Counted from the first letter of the stretch, positions 45,860-53,897 are shown. The stretch: 64,000 nt of DNA from Chitinophagaceae bacterium UBA1953 (GCA_002336115.1 DDEN01000004.1:121933-185932), one strand, 5' to 3'. A program made the numbers and translations. Notes: generated from the sequence alone by a model not told the origin.

Positions 45860-47110
45860 ATGAAAAATAGATTCATCTTATTCACTGCATTAGTTGCCCT
45901 CTTTTTTGCAGGATGTACAAAAGACATGGTATCGGAAAAATATACCTTCTTCCGTCCTGTGTATAAAACCAAAGCTGAAGTAAGGGCCAATATTAATAGT
46001 GCAGCAGCAGTTGATGTTTCAACGCCGGGAAAATTATTTGTAAAAGGAAAATATGTTTATCTCAACGAAATCAACAAAGGCATTCACATCATCGACTTCA
46101 GTAATCCTTCTTCGCCAAAGAACATTGCATTTATAAATATTCCCGGATGTGAGGACATGGCTGTGCGTGGCAATTATTTGTATGCTGATTGTTATACCGA
46201 TCTTGTTACAATGGATATTTCTGATCCGCTGAATGTAGTAGTAAAGCAATTCAACGAGGGAGTATTTCCTCATCGTATTTATGTTGGAGGCTTTGTTGCT
46301 GATACCAACAGGGTGATTACCGAATGGATACGTGTTGATACCGTAATCACACACAGAATGGAGAACAGGCAGCAATGGTATTTTGCAACGGATGTACTCA
46401 TGTCGTTTGCAAGTTCAAACTATTCTTCTTCAAACAGTGCTGTAACAAACGGAACCGGCGGATCAATGGCACGCTTTGGATTAATGGGCGAACGCCTTTA
46501 TACCATCAGTTGGAGCGATATGAAAGTATTCAATACATCCGATGCTTCAAAACCAGCGTATGTAAAAACAATTGCCATGAACCAGGGAAGTATCGAAACC
46601 ATCTTTCCTTACAAGGATAAACTCTTTATTGGTTCGCAAAGCGGCATGTTTATTTACAATGCATCCGACCCTGATAACCCGGTTAAACAGGGGCAGTTCA
46701 GTCATGCTAGAGTGTGCGACCCTGTTATTGCCGACGATCATTATGCGTATGTAACATTGCACAGCGGAACTACTTGCGGTGGTTTTACGAACCAGCTTGA
46801 TGTGGTTGATATCAACAATCTTTCTTCACCATCACTTGTAAAATCATACACACTTACTTCACCACTTGGACTTTCAAAAGATGGAAACACATTGCTCATC
46901 TGCGATAGTAAAGACGGGGTGAAAGTATTTAATGCTTCTGATGCTTCAAACATAACTCAAACCGGGCAGGTAAGCGGAATTGAAACCTATGATGTGATTG
47001 CCCTGAACGGAATTGCATTAACTGTAGCAAAAGACGGGTTGTATTTTATTAACTATACAAACCCTGCTGCTCCTTTTATTACCGGAAAGGTTACGATTAC
47101 TCACGAATAA
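45860..47110 (+). CDS. LVIVD-repeat lipoprotein
   Basis: This 416-residue lipoprotein (lipobox FFAGC, Cys19) contains tandem LVIVD-type repeats such as GIHIIDFSNPSSPKNIAF, LVTMDISDPLNVV and GMFIYNASDPDNPV, predicted to form a beta-propeller. It is followed after 12 bases by an outer-membrane barrel gene. It sits downstream of the sigma/anti-sigma pair and could be part of that regulon or complex (inference). Confidence 0.85.
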   Translation: MKNRFILFTALVALFFAGCTKDMVSEKYTFFRPVYKTKAEVRANINSAAAVDVSTPGKLFVKGKYVYLNEINKGIHIIDFSNPSSPKNIAFINIPGCEDMAVRGNYLYADCYTDLVTMDISDPLNVVVKQFNEGVFPHRIYVGGFVADTNRVITEWIRVDTVITHRMENRQQWYFATDVLMSFASSNYSSSNSAVTNGTGGSMARFGLMGERLYTISWSDMKVFNTSDASKPAYVKTIAMNQGSIETIFPYKDKLFIGSQSGMFIYNASDPDNPVKQGQFSHARVCDPVIADDHYAYVTLHSGTTCGGFTNQLDVVDINNLSSPSLVKSYTLTSPLGLSKDGNTLLICDSKDGVKVFNASDASNITQTGQVSGIETYDVIALNGIALTVAKDGLYFINYTNPAAPFITGKVTITHE

Positions 47111-47122
47111 GAACTGTTACAA

Positions 47123-47701
47123 ATGGCTTTGAAATACAAACTGGTTTTGTTCCTGATGCTCTGTGTGTTTGCTGCATCAGCGCAAAAGAAAAGTACAAAA
47201 GGAAGTCTTGTTGTAAATGCACAGGTTGCTTTACTCAACGGTGATGATAAAACTGACGGACAAATTATAGTTACATCAGGTTATAGTTATAAAAACTGGG
47301 TGTTTGGTGCGGGAACAGGATTTGACTATTACAAATACAGAACAGTTCCGGTATTTGCAGATGTAAGAAAATATTTTGGTACAGGAAGCAGAAAATTCTT
47401 TTTATACGGAAATATGGGGATAGATGTACCCTGGCCAACTTCTGATCAGAAAAGGAGCAACGGATGGTGGGGAGCAACTGAAAGCAGGTTTAAGAATGGC
47501 CTTTATTCCGATGTTGGATTTGGATATACATTGTTCAACAGTAAAAACAGGGGAATTTTTGTAGCTGCCGGTTACAGTACCAAAATGCTTACGGAAATTT
47601 ATGATGAAACAATATGGAATGGGCAGACTTCAGTTTTAACCACCAGGAGTTATGAATATACCATGAACCGTTTTCTGTTCAGGGTGGGGTATAAGTTCTG
47701 A
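47123..47701 (+). CDS. Small outer-membrane beta-barrel-like protein
   Basis: This 192-residue protein has a signal peptide (ending SAQ near residue 20) and about eight amphipathic strands (YSYKNWVFGAGTGFDYYKYR, VGFGYTLFN, IFVAAGYST) with a C-terminal RFLFRVGYKF, typical of an outer-membrane barrel. It follows the LVIVD lipoprotein by 12 bases. Function unknown. Confidence 0.7.
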   Translation: MALKYKLVLFLMLCVFAASAQKKSTKGSLVVNAQVALLNGDDKTDGQIIVTSGYSYKNWVFGAGTGFDYYKYRTVPVFADVRKYFGTGSRKFFLYGNMGIDVPWPTSDQKRSNGWWGATESRFKNGLYSDVGFGYTLFNSKNRGIFVAAGYSTKMLTEIYDETIWNGQTSVLTTRSYEYTMNRFLFRVGYKF

Positions 47702-47764
47702 TATAAAACGCATATTCGGAAAGTGAGGAAATAAAATGTTTATTTTACTTTAAATGAAGCAACT

Positions 47765-48100
47765 ATGAAAAGAATATTCATTCTGTTTGTTTTACTGAGT
47801 GCTTTTTTTTCCTGCGTCAAGAAGGGGCTTATAGGCGACAGGTTTGTAACACTTTCATATAGCCAGACATATTGCGCCGATCAATGGGAGAATAATCTTT
47901 CCAATGACAGTTTAACATTGATTCATGTATCCGAATACCTGAAAACAAAGAACTTGTTTTTTGAAAGTTTAAGTATTAAACGGGAAACAGAGCCGGAGGC
48001 ATGCAGTTCCTGTGCCTGTAAAACAGGTAAAGTGATTTATGTAAGTACATTCGATAACGACAGTTGTAAAGTACAGTTTGCCAAGATTGGGTTTAAATAA
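47765..48100 (+). CDS. Small lipoprotein of unknown function
   Basis: The 111-residue product has a lipobox (AFFSC, Cys17) and a cysteine cluster ACSSCACKTG near the C-terminus. No family was recognised. It is the last of the run of plus-strand envelope genes that starts at the sigma factor. Confidence 0.6.
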   Translation: MKRIFILFVLLSAFFSCVKKGLIGDRFVTLSYSQTYCADQWENNLSNDSLTLIHVSEYLKTKNLFFESLSIKRETEPEACSSCACKTGKVIYVSTFDNDSCKVQFAKIGFK

Positions 48101-48118
48101 TTTCTTCTGTAAAAAATT

Positions 48119-49051
48119 TTAACTCTCTGAACGGATAAACCGGAGGTTTCTTTTTATTCCTGAAAACTTTGTACGCTTTAATGGTGAATGCCGGAAGAGT
48201 TGTTTAAATGTTTCTTCTGTCATCTCTTCCCATTCTGCAAATGACAGGTTGAGTATTTCCGGAATAGGAGTGAAGCTGATTTCATTCCCCGGCCTGCTGA
48301 ACCTGTTCCACGGGCATACATCCTGGCAGGTATCGCAACCAAACATCCAGTTATCAAACTTTCCCTTCATGCTTTCATCAATCAATGCATCTTTCAGTTC
48401 AATGGTATAATAGGAAATACATTTACTTCCGTCAATCATCTTATCAGGTAGTATGGCATCGGTGGGGCAACTGTCGATACATTTTGTACAACTGCCGCAA
48501 TAATCATTTACAAACGGAGAATCATATTCCAGTTCAAGATCACAGATAACAGTTGAAAGAAAAAAGAACGAACCGTTTTGTTTGCTGATGAGGTTGCCGT
48601 TTTTTCCAATCCAGCCCAAACCACTTTTCTTTGCCCATGTGCGTTCAAGAACAGGAGCACTGTCCACAAACCCCCTTCCGTTGATTTCTCCAATTTCCTG
48701 CTGAATAAAATGAATCAGTTCCTTCAGCTTTTCACGGATCACTTCATGATAATCTTTTCCGTAAGCGTACTTTGAAACCCTCGGTGTGTTTTCCTTTTGC
48801 TGCTGCGAAGGAAAATAATTCATCATGAGTGTAATTACACTCTTTGCACCGGGAACTAATTTGGAAGGATCAACACGCAGATCAAAATAATGTTCCATGT
48901 ACTGCATGCTGCCGTTCATTCCTTTACTGAGCCAGGTTTCTAAACGGCGGGCATCATCATCAAGCTTCTCAGCACGGGCAATACCGCAAAAGGAAAAGCC
49001 AAGCGCTGTTGCTTTTTGTTTGATAAGGGCTGTATGTTGATTTTTATTCAG
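48119..49051 (-). CDS. queG: Epoxyqueuosine reductase, probable CTG start
   Basis: QueG makes queuosine in tRNA from epoxyqueuosine using cobalamin and two [4Fe-4S] clusters, held by CGSCTKCIDSCP and CDTCQDVCPWN. The first ATG (48919) would give 266 residues and lose the N-terminal domain. In the same frame 44 further codons, reading NKNQHTALIKQKATALGFSF, FCGIARAEKL and LETWLSKGMNG, match the missing N-terminus and begin at a CTG (49051-49049). From there the length is 310, normal for QueG. No ATG, GTG or TTG exists in this frame before an upstream TAA, so a CTG start (or a mutated ATG) is likely. Confidence 0.88.
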   Translation of the reverse strand: MNKNQHTALIKQKATALGFSFCGIARAEKLDDDARRLETWLSKGMNGSMQYMEHYFDLRVDPSKLVPGAKSVITLMMNYFPSQQQKENTPRVSKYAYGKDYHEVIREKLKELIHFIQQEIGEINGRGFVDSAPVLERTWAKKSGLGWIGKNGNLISKQNGSFFFLSTVICDLELEYDSPFVNDYCGSCTKCIDSCPTDAILPDKMIDGSKCISYYTIELKDALIDESMKGKFDNWMFGCDTCQDVCPWNRFSRPGNEISFTPIPEILNLSFAEWEEMTEETFKQLFRHSPLKRTKFSGIKRNLRFIRSES

Positions 49052-49136
49052 AGTAAAAACAGATGGAATGTAAAATTAGAGTTTACTATTAAACGAATTC
49101 ATCGAAAAGGTGAATGGTGAATTGTGAATGGAAGCA

Positions 49137-49185
49137 ATACTATCCACTACCGGCTATCGGCTACAGGCTACCTACTCCCAACAAA
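49137..49185 (-). repeat. Seven-base-period array after the small channel-like gene
   Basis: The plus strand reads CTACCGG, CTATCGG, CTACAGG and CTACCTA in tandem at 49147-49174, beginning 11 bases beyond the stop codon of the neighbouring minus-strand gene. It is another member of the stop-proximal heptad arrays. Confidence 0.65.
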
Positions 49186-49542
49186 CTACTTCTCCTCCAC
49201 ATGCAGCCGGTGGAAAAAGCGGTGAGCAGCAGGCGCAAGTATTAAGCCAATATTGGTGATGAACACCACACCGCTGAACAGGGCATACATCGACGAGAAC
49301 CATTTTCCCGCAACGGTATCAATGGTAACAACAGGCCCCATGCCGCTTAAAATCATAGAAGCATTGTGCAATGAATCGAGCCAGGAAATACCGGCTGTAT
49401 AATGATAGCCGAGGATGCCAATTATTAAGCACACAAACAGAATCAGAAAAGCAAGTAAAACATTCCAGATGATGCGTTTGTAAAATACTTTTCTTGAGGC
49501 TAATGCCTGTGTTTTATGTTCGTATTTTAAAAAGGGTTTCAT
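49186..49542 (-). CDS. Two-helix membrane protein resembling a potassium-channel pore without the filter
   Basis: The 118-residue protein has membrane helices at about 29-49 and 85-106. Between them SWLDSLHNASMILSGMG is followed by KWFSSMYALFSGVVFI. This resembles the pore helix and inner helix of two-helix potassium channels, in which the selectivity filter TVGYGD would fall where this protein has SGMGPV. It is therefore unlikely to be a normal K+ channel. Function unknown. It lies 17 bases downstream of the serine hydrolase gene. Confidence 0.6.
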   Translation of the reverse strand: MKPFLKYEHKTQALASRKVFYKRIIWNVLLAFLILFVCLIIGILGYHYTAGISWLDSLHNASMILSGMGPVVTIDTVAGKWFSSMYALFSGVVFITNIGLILAPAAHRFFHRLHVEEK

Positions 49543-49559
49543 TTTCAGCTTTTTTATGA

Positions 49560-50570
49560 TTATTTACAGGGGCCGAAATCATTCTCAACGGCATCCCTTA
49601 TCTGGTTATACAATTCCCTTTTCTGTATATCCTGTTCTTTCTTTGCAAGAATGATGGCAGCATAACCACGACAGTAGTCAATCCACACAAACGGGCTGTT
49701 TTGCGAAACACAGTTCACCACTTTACCATCTTTTGTTTCAACCCACGTACCAAGGCCATAATTAAAACCGGTCATGAAAGGAGGGGTGAATTTATTGATG
49801 GCATTACCCGTTTGTATTTTCATGAGTTCATTTACCGATGCTTCGCTGAGAATCTGTTTGCCGTTGAACTTTCCTTTGTTGAGCAACATGCTTAAAAAGT
49901 TCATGTACTCCAGTGCTGTTGATTTAGCACCATCAAACGGACTGATGGCTGAGGTATAATTGCTGAACGTAGTGAAACGCATATTCAGCGGACGGAACAG
50001 TTTTTCCTGTATTAAACGGTCGAATTTCTTTTTGGTAATAACTTCCAGTACACGGCCTGCAATGTTTGGCCCCATCTGGTTGTAATGAAACCATAAGCCG
50101 GGATTATTGGCAATATCTCTTTTCTCGGCATAATAATTCACTTCTTCTTCCAGCGTTGCAAAGCTTTTACGCTGAAACATTTTTCCTGCACCTGTTTTAT
50201 CGGCTTCAATACCTGTGGTATGATCTAAACACTGCCTGATTGTGATATAACCTTTCATCCATTTAGGAAAGATGGGCAGGAATTTAGACAGATTATCATC
50301 TAACGAAATTTTTCCTTCATCAACAAGCATCATCACTAATGCTGCTGTTAACCACTGGCTGCTTTCACCAATAGGTGCCTGCACATTGGGACGAAAATCA
50401 CCAATCACTTTCTGGTGAACAATCTTTCCATCTTTATAAATTAAAAATGCAAGATCATCACCCAACTGCTTTTGATTGTTCAGCATTACCTGGTCGGCCT
50501 GTGTAAGGTTTTGAGCAAGTAAAGAAGAAGTTGCAAAGAAAGCAAAGAAGAAAAACAAGGTTTGTTTCAT
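49560..50570 (-). CDS. Serine hydrolase (beta-lactamase-like) family protein with altered catalytic motifs
   Basis: This exported 336-residue protein (signal peptide ending LLAQ) has the class C / esterase-like fold: FLIYKDGKIVHQKVIG, LVDEGKISLDDNLSKFLPIF, CLDHTTGI and YNQMGPNIAGRVLEVI. Relatives have SxxK in the segment ASxSKWLTA. Here it reads GESSQWLTA, so the nucleophile Ser aligns with Glu and the catalytic Lys with Gln. The YxN motif is also changed (YNQ). It may be a non-catalytic binding protein. It is the first gene of a pair with the channel-like protein. Confidence 0.8.
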   Translation of the reverse strand: MKQTLFFFFAFFATSSLLAQNLTQADQVMLNNQKQLGDDLAFLIYKDGKIVHQKVIGDFRPNVQAPIGESSQWLTAALVMMLVDEGKISLDDNLSKFLPIFPKWMKGYITIRQCLDHTTGIEADKTGAGKMFQRKSFATLEEEVNYYAEKRDIANNPGLWFHYNQMGPNIAGRVLEVITKKKFDRLIQEKLFRPLNMRFTTFSNYTSAISPFDGAKSTALEYMNFLSMLLNKGKFNGKQILSEASVNELMKIQTGNAINKFTPPFMTGFNYGLGTWVETKDGKVVNCVSQNSPFVWIDYCRGYAAIILAKKEQDIQKRELYNQIRDAVENDFGPCK

Positions 50571-50869
50571 CTGGTATGTTTATAGTTTATTGTTGATAGA
50601 AACACTGATAACGCTGATTAAACAGATTTTCGCTGATTGTTTTCACGCAGATGTGAAGAGATGCAGAGAAAAATCATGTTTTATTTCATTCCTAACCCGT
50701 CAGACGAGGGCGTCTGACGTGGATACTCTCTCTCACGCCTCACGATTCACGACTGACGATTCTCCATTCTCAACTCTCAATTCTCTTCATCCAATTCTTG
50801 TAATTCGCACTAATTCGTGTTATCAATTTATCTCTCAGCCTCACTTCTTCATTTTTCACTTTTAATTTC
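50571..50869. repeat. Gap filled with degenerate short repeats and a palindrome
   Basis: This ~300-bp gap contains CTGAT-type units at roughly 10-12-base spacing (50603-50655), the perfect palindrome CGTCAGACG / CGTCTGACG (50698-50719), heptads such as TCACGAT, TCACGAC and TGACGAT (50738-50782), and a second heptad block (50843-50880) made of TTCATTT-like units. The last block encodes the final codons of the THUMP methyltransferase gene. No gene is visible. Confidence 0.65.
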
Positions 50870-52045
50870 TCATTTTTCATTTTCCTGCCTCCTCGTTCCC
50901 GCATACAACTCATACTCCAGCAAACGGCAGTCTATAGTACTGTTGTAAAATTCCATTCTCCGGTTGGCTTTGAGGCCAATTTTTTTTGCAAGATCCATAT
51001 TACCTGTAAACACATAACCAAAATAGCCACGGCATTTCTGTTTCATAAAATCGCCAATACGTGCATACGTTCCTTCCAGTTCTTTTAACTCACCAAGCCG
51101 TTCACCATATTCAGGATTCACCATCATAACCCCGGCTGCATTTTCAGGAACATTGGTTAAGGCAAAATCACAAACAGCAAATTCAATCAGTTTGTTTACT
51201 CCTGCAGCAATGGCATTCTTCTTTGCATTCTCAATTGCCTTTGGATTATAGTCCGTAGCAATGATACGCAAACCGGGCACATCTTTTATCTGTTCTTCCA
51301 GCAGCGCATCTTCTTTTAAGTAAACTTTATCATCGTATCCCTGCACATGCATAAATGCATAATTGGTGCGGAACAAACCCGGTCGCCTGTTAGTGGCTAT
51401 GAGTGCTGCTTCAATCGCCAAGGTGCCCGATCCGCACATAGGATTAATAAACGGCGATTGCCTGTTCCACTTTGATGCAAGAATAGTGGCTGCAGCCAAA
51501 CCTTCCAGCATGGGTGCAAGACCGGGAATCTTCCGGTAACCATGCCTTGCCAATGAATCGCCTGATGTATCAATAAAGATTTCTGCCTCTTCATTTTTCC
51601 AGAACAGGTGTATAACGGTGCCGGTTAACTCAGCACCTGTTGAAGGACGTTCACCTCTCTTATCTCTTATACGATCCACAACAGCATCCTTTACACGCAG
51701 GTTGGCAAACATGCTGTTGTTAATGGTGGGATTGCTTACATTACTTGTTACAGAAAAATAACCGGGGTTGGGAAGAATGTTTTCCCACGGGTAATGTTTT
51801 ACAGCCGAATACACATCATCTGCATTCTCTGCCCTGAACGTACGCAAACTGTACAATACCTGGCTGGCACAACGCAGGTTCAGGTTCAGTTTAATGCAAT
51901 CATTAATCGTTCCCTTCAGTTTAACACCGGTAACAAATGTTTCCTCAACTTCAAATCCCAGCTCCATCACTTCCTTCTCTAAATAAGGAGCAATGCGCTT
52001 GTGGCAGGTAATGATGATGGTGGAGGGAGTGGTAAAGAGATTCAT
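50870..52045 (-). CDS. THUMP-domain 23S rRNA methyltransferase (RlmL N-terminal-like)
   Basis: This 391-residue protein has an N-terminal THUMP RNA-binding domain (about 50-160) and a class I SAM methyltransferase domain with NPMCGSGTLAIEAALIA and the catalytic MMVNPEYGERLG. It resembles the m2G2445-forming half of RlmL. The target is inferred. The C-terminal codons ENEK and the TGA lie inside a heptad array. Confidence 0.88.
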   Translation of the reverse strand: MNLFTTPSTIIITCHKRIAPYLEKEVMELGFEVEETFVTGVKLKGTINDCIKLNLNLRCASQVLYSLRTFRAENADDVYSAVKHYPWENILPNPGYFSVTSNVSNPTINNSMFANLRVKDAVVDRIRDKRGERPSTGAELTGTVIHLFWKNEEAEIFIDTSGDSLARHGYRKIPGLAPMLEGLAAATILASKWNRQSPFINPMCGSGTLAIEAALIATNRRPGLFRTNYAFMHVQGYDDKVYLKEDALLEEQIKDVPGLRIIATDYNPKAIENAKKNAIAAGVNKLIEFAVCDFALTNVPENAAGVMMVNPEYGERLGELKELEGTYARIGDFMKQKCRGYFGYVFTGNMDLAKKIGLKANRRMEFYNSTIDCRLLEYELYAGTRRQENEK

Positions 52046-52049
52046 TTGA

Positions 52050-52191
52050 GTTGTAAGTTATAAGTTGTAGGTGGTAAGTCGTAGGTGGTAAGTTGTAAGT
52101 CGTAGGTTGTAAGTTGTAAGTTATAGGTTGTAAGTGATGCTGATACATAAACGCCTGCTTTTCTTATTACTTACTACTTACCACTTACTAC
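52050..52191 (-). repeat. Long heptad array with complementary arm between helicase and methyltransferase genes
   Basis: Twelve tandem seven-base units (GTTGTAA, GTTATAA, GTTGTAG, GTGGTAA, GTCGTAG and variants) occupy 52050-52135. After a 28-base spacer, four complementary units (TTATTAC, TTACTAC, TTACCAC, TTACTAC) occupy 52164-52191, ending 4 bases from the helicase stop codon. The whole 150-bp gap can fold into one long hairpin in either strand. Confidence 0.85.
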
Positions 52192-52195
52192 TCCC

Positions 52196-53524
52196 TTACT
52201 TCGCTACAGCAATTTTCACTTTCTTTCCTTTTATCTTTTCGTCTTTAATTAAATGCAACGTATGACTTGCTTTGATTTTCTTTACTGCAACAAACGAAAA
52301 GAAATCCTTCACCTCAATTAAACCAATATCTTCTTTTTTCAGTTGTCCCTTGTTGCTCAGGAAACCAACAATATCAATCTTGTTCACCTTGTCTTTTTTA
52401 CCCGCTGCAACAAACAGTGTTGTCCATTTTGGTTTATCAGGTATCTCTGCTTTTTCCGGTAACGTAATCACCTCAGCATCGGCAGGAATATAAACAGGCG
52501 GTTTTTCATCAGGGCCAATAATCACAATGGCAGTGCCACTTGCCTCCATACGTGCTGTACGGCCGTTACGATGTGTAAACGCAGCTTCGTTATGCGGTAA
52601 ATGATAATGAATAATGTAACGGATGTTGGCAATATCCAGTCCACGGGCAGCAAGATCAGTCGTTACCAATACATTGGACGTGCCATTACGGAATTTGCAT
52701 AAAGCCGCATCCCGGTCACGTTGTTCCATGGCACCATGATAAAACACATTCACAATATCACGTTCTTTCAGCAGGGCACTTGTACGCTCCACTGCTTCAC
52801 GATGGTTGCAGAACACAATGGTTGAACGGTTGCCCAGCATACAAATCAAACGGAACAGTGTTTCAATTTTATCCTTCTCTTCGCTTTGCAGTGTTTTAAT
52901 GGCAAGACCCGTATCTGTTTCTTCCTTACCCGAAAGAAAATCAAGCGTAACAGGTTCTTTCAATCCAACAAAGGCAGGAATTTCTTCCATCTGTGTTGCC
53001 GATGTAAGCATCCGTTCGCTGATGTTGGGTAAGGAGCCAATAATAAACGACATCTCTTCCTGGAAACCCAGCTCCAGCGATTTATCAAACTCATCCAGCA
53101 CCAGTGTTTCAATCGTGTTAGTGCTGATGCTTTCCCTGCGTATATGATCGGCCAAACGGCCCGGAGTACCAATAAGCAGGGCAGGAGCCTGTTTTAAATT
53201 GTTTTCTTCAATTTCCCTTTTATGACCACCATAGCAGCAGGTAACTTTTAAATTCAATTGCAGACTTTTAAACACGGTTTCAATCTGCATAGCCAGTTCT
53301 CGTGAAGGCACAATGATGATGGCCTTTGTTTCTGTAGGGCTTTTTCTTAACTGCTCCACCAGGGGCAATAAAAAAGCAAGGGTTTTGCCACTGCCTGTGG
53401 CCGATAGTAAAATAAGGTCTTTATGTTTGGCTGTAGCCTGTAATGCAGCCTCCTGCATTTCGTTGAGCGCTTTAATGTTGAGATTATCCAGCGCTTCCTG
53501 TATCCAGCCGTTTTTGTTTTGCAT
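52196..53524 (-). CDS. DEAD-box RNA helicase with DbpA-type C-terminal domain
   Basis: This ATP-dependent RNA helicase has motif I SATGSGKTLAF, motif Ia PSRELAMQ, motif II VLDEFDKS (DEFD in place of DEAD), motif III SAT, motif V TTDLAARGLDI and motif VI HRNGRTAR. Residues from about 370 form a DbpA-like RNA-binding domain (DIVGFLSNKGQLKKEDIG). The ATG at 53524 gives 442 residues and begins at MQNKNGWIQEALDNLNI, where the family normally starts. The longer open frame to 53689 runs through repeat DNA and is not used. Confidence 0.9.
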   Translation of the reverse strand: MQNKNGWIQEALDNLNIKALNEMQEAALQATAKHKDLILLSATGSGKTLAFLLPLVEQLRKSPTETKAIIIVPSRELAMQIETVFKSLQLNLKVTCCYGGHKREIEENNLKQAPALLIGTPGRLADHIRRESISTNTIETLVLDEFDKSLELGFQEEMSFIIGSLPNISERMLTSATQMEEIPAFVGLKEPVTLDFLSGKEETDTGLAIKTLQSEEKDKIETLFRLICMLGNRSTIVFCNHREAVERTSALLKERDIVNVFYHGAMEQRDRDAALCKFRNGTSNVLVTTDLAARGLDIANIRYIIHYHLPHNEAAFTHRNGRTARMEASGTAIVIIGPDEKPPVYIPADAEVITLPEKAEIPDKPKWTTLFVAAGKKDKVNKIDIVGFLSNKGQLKKEDIGLIEVKDFFSFVAVKKIKASHTLHLIKDEKIKGKKVKIAVAK

Positions 53525-53601
53525 AGCGGCGAAGGTAAACAATTGTCTGAACCGGGATGTTTGGGATATAGGGATGAGTGGGAAGTTGAAAATGGAGAAT
53601 G

Positions 53602-53625
53602 CCGTCTGATGCCCTCGTCTGACGG
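53602..53625. repeat. Palindrome, CGTCTGACG family
   Basis: CCGTC / GACGG arms enclose GATGCCCTCGTCT. The segment GCCCTCGTCTGACG is the exact complement of part of 50698-50719, so both are copies of one family. Confidence 0.65.
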
Positions 53626-53679
53626 ATATAGAATGAAGATTAGTATGACAGGAATCAGAGGCTGTTGTGAATTGCAGAA

Positions 53680-53710
53680 GGGTTGCCAACCTTCAAAAGG
53701 TTGGCAACCC
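53680..53710. repeat. 31-bp perfect palindrome, GGGTTGxCAACCTT family
   Basis: The arms GGGTTGCCAACCTT and AAGGTTGGCAACCC pair perfectly over 14 bp around CAA. A second copy is at 20215-20245. Confidence 0.85.
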
Positions 53711-53721
53711 TCCGATCAACA

Positions 53722-53754
53722 GATGTCTGCTCACCTGGAAGGTGGCTGGTGTCG
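53722..53754. repeat. Copy of the GACACCAGCCACC family, inverted
   Basis: GATGTCTG at 53722 and GGTGGCTGGTGTCG at 53741-53754 match, in inverted order, the element at 17526-17610. It is one of several repeats stacked in the 540-bp gap 53525-54063, which contains no gene. Confidence 0.55.
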
Positions 53755-53765
53755 AATCATAAGAA

Positions 53766-53897
53766 ATAAACGTCAGTCGTGAGGCGTGAATGAGAAATGG
53801 GGGATGAGTTATGAGTGAATAATTAATGGTTTTTGCTGACTGTATTTTCCTTTTTCATTCCTTATTTTTTATTCTTCATTTCTCATTCTTCTGTCTT
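53766..53897. repeat. Two complementary heptad arms in the helicase-upstream gap
   Basis: Arm 1 (53768-53812) reads as GTCAGTC, GTGAGGC, GTGAATG, AGAAATG and related heptads. Arm 2 (53853-53897) has TTCATTC, CTTATTT, TTTATTC, TTCATTT and CTCATTC. The arms share the complement of GAATGAGAAATG and could form a long stem. Confidence 0.6.

Noticed and set aside
50870..52045. Inactive methyltransferase because NPPY reads NPEY
   Set aside because: The rest of the motif (NPEYGERLG) and the SAM site are intact, and from memory NPEY is the usual form in Bacteroidota members of this family; not treated as a defect.
52050..52191. CRISPR array
   Set aside because: The units are only seven bases with no spacers of constant length, and no cas genes are present in the window.
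53525..53689. 55-residue N-terminal extension of the DEAD-box helicase
   Set aside because: The extension is encoded by palindromic and heptad repeat DNA, while the ATG at 53524 matches the normal family start.
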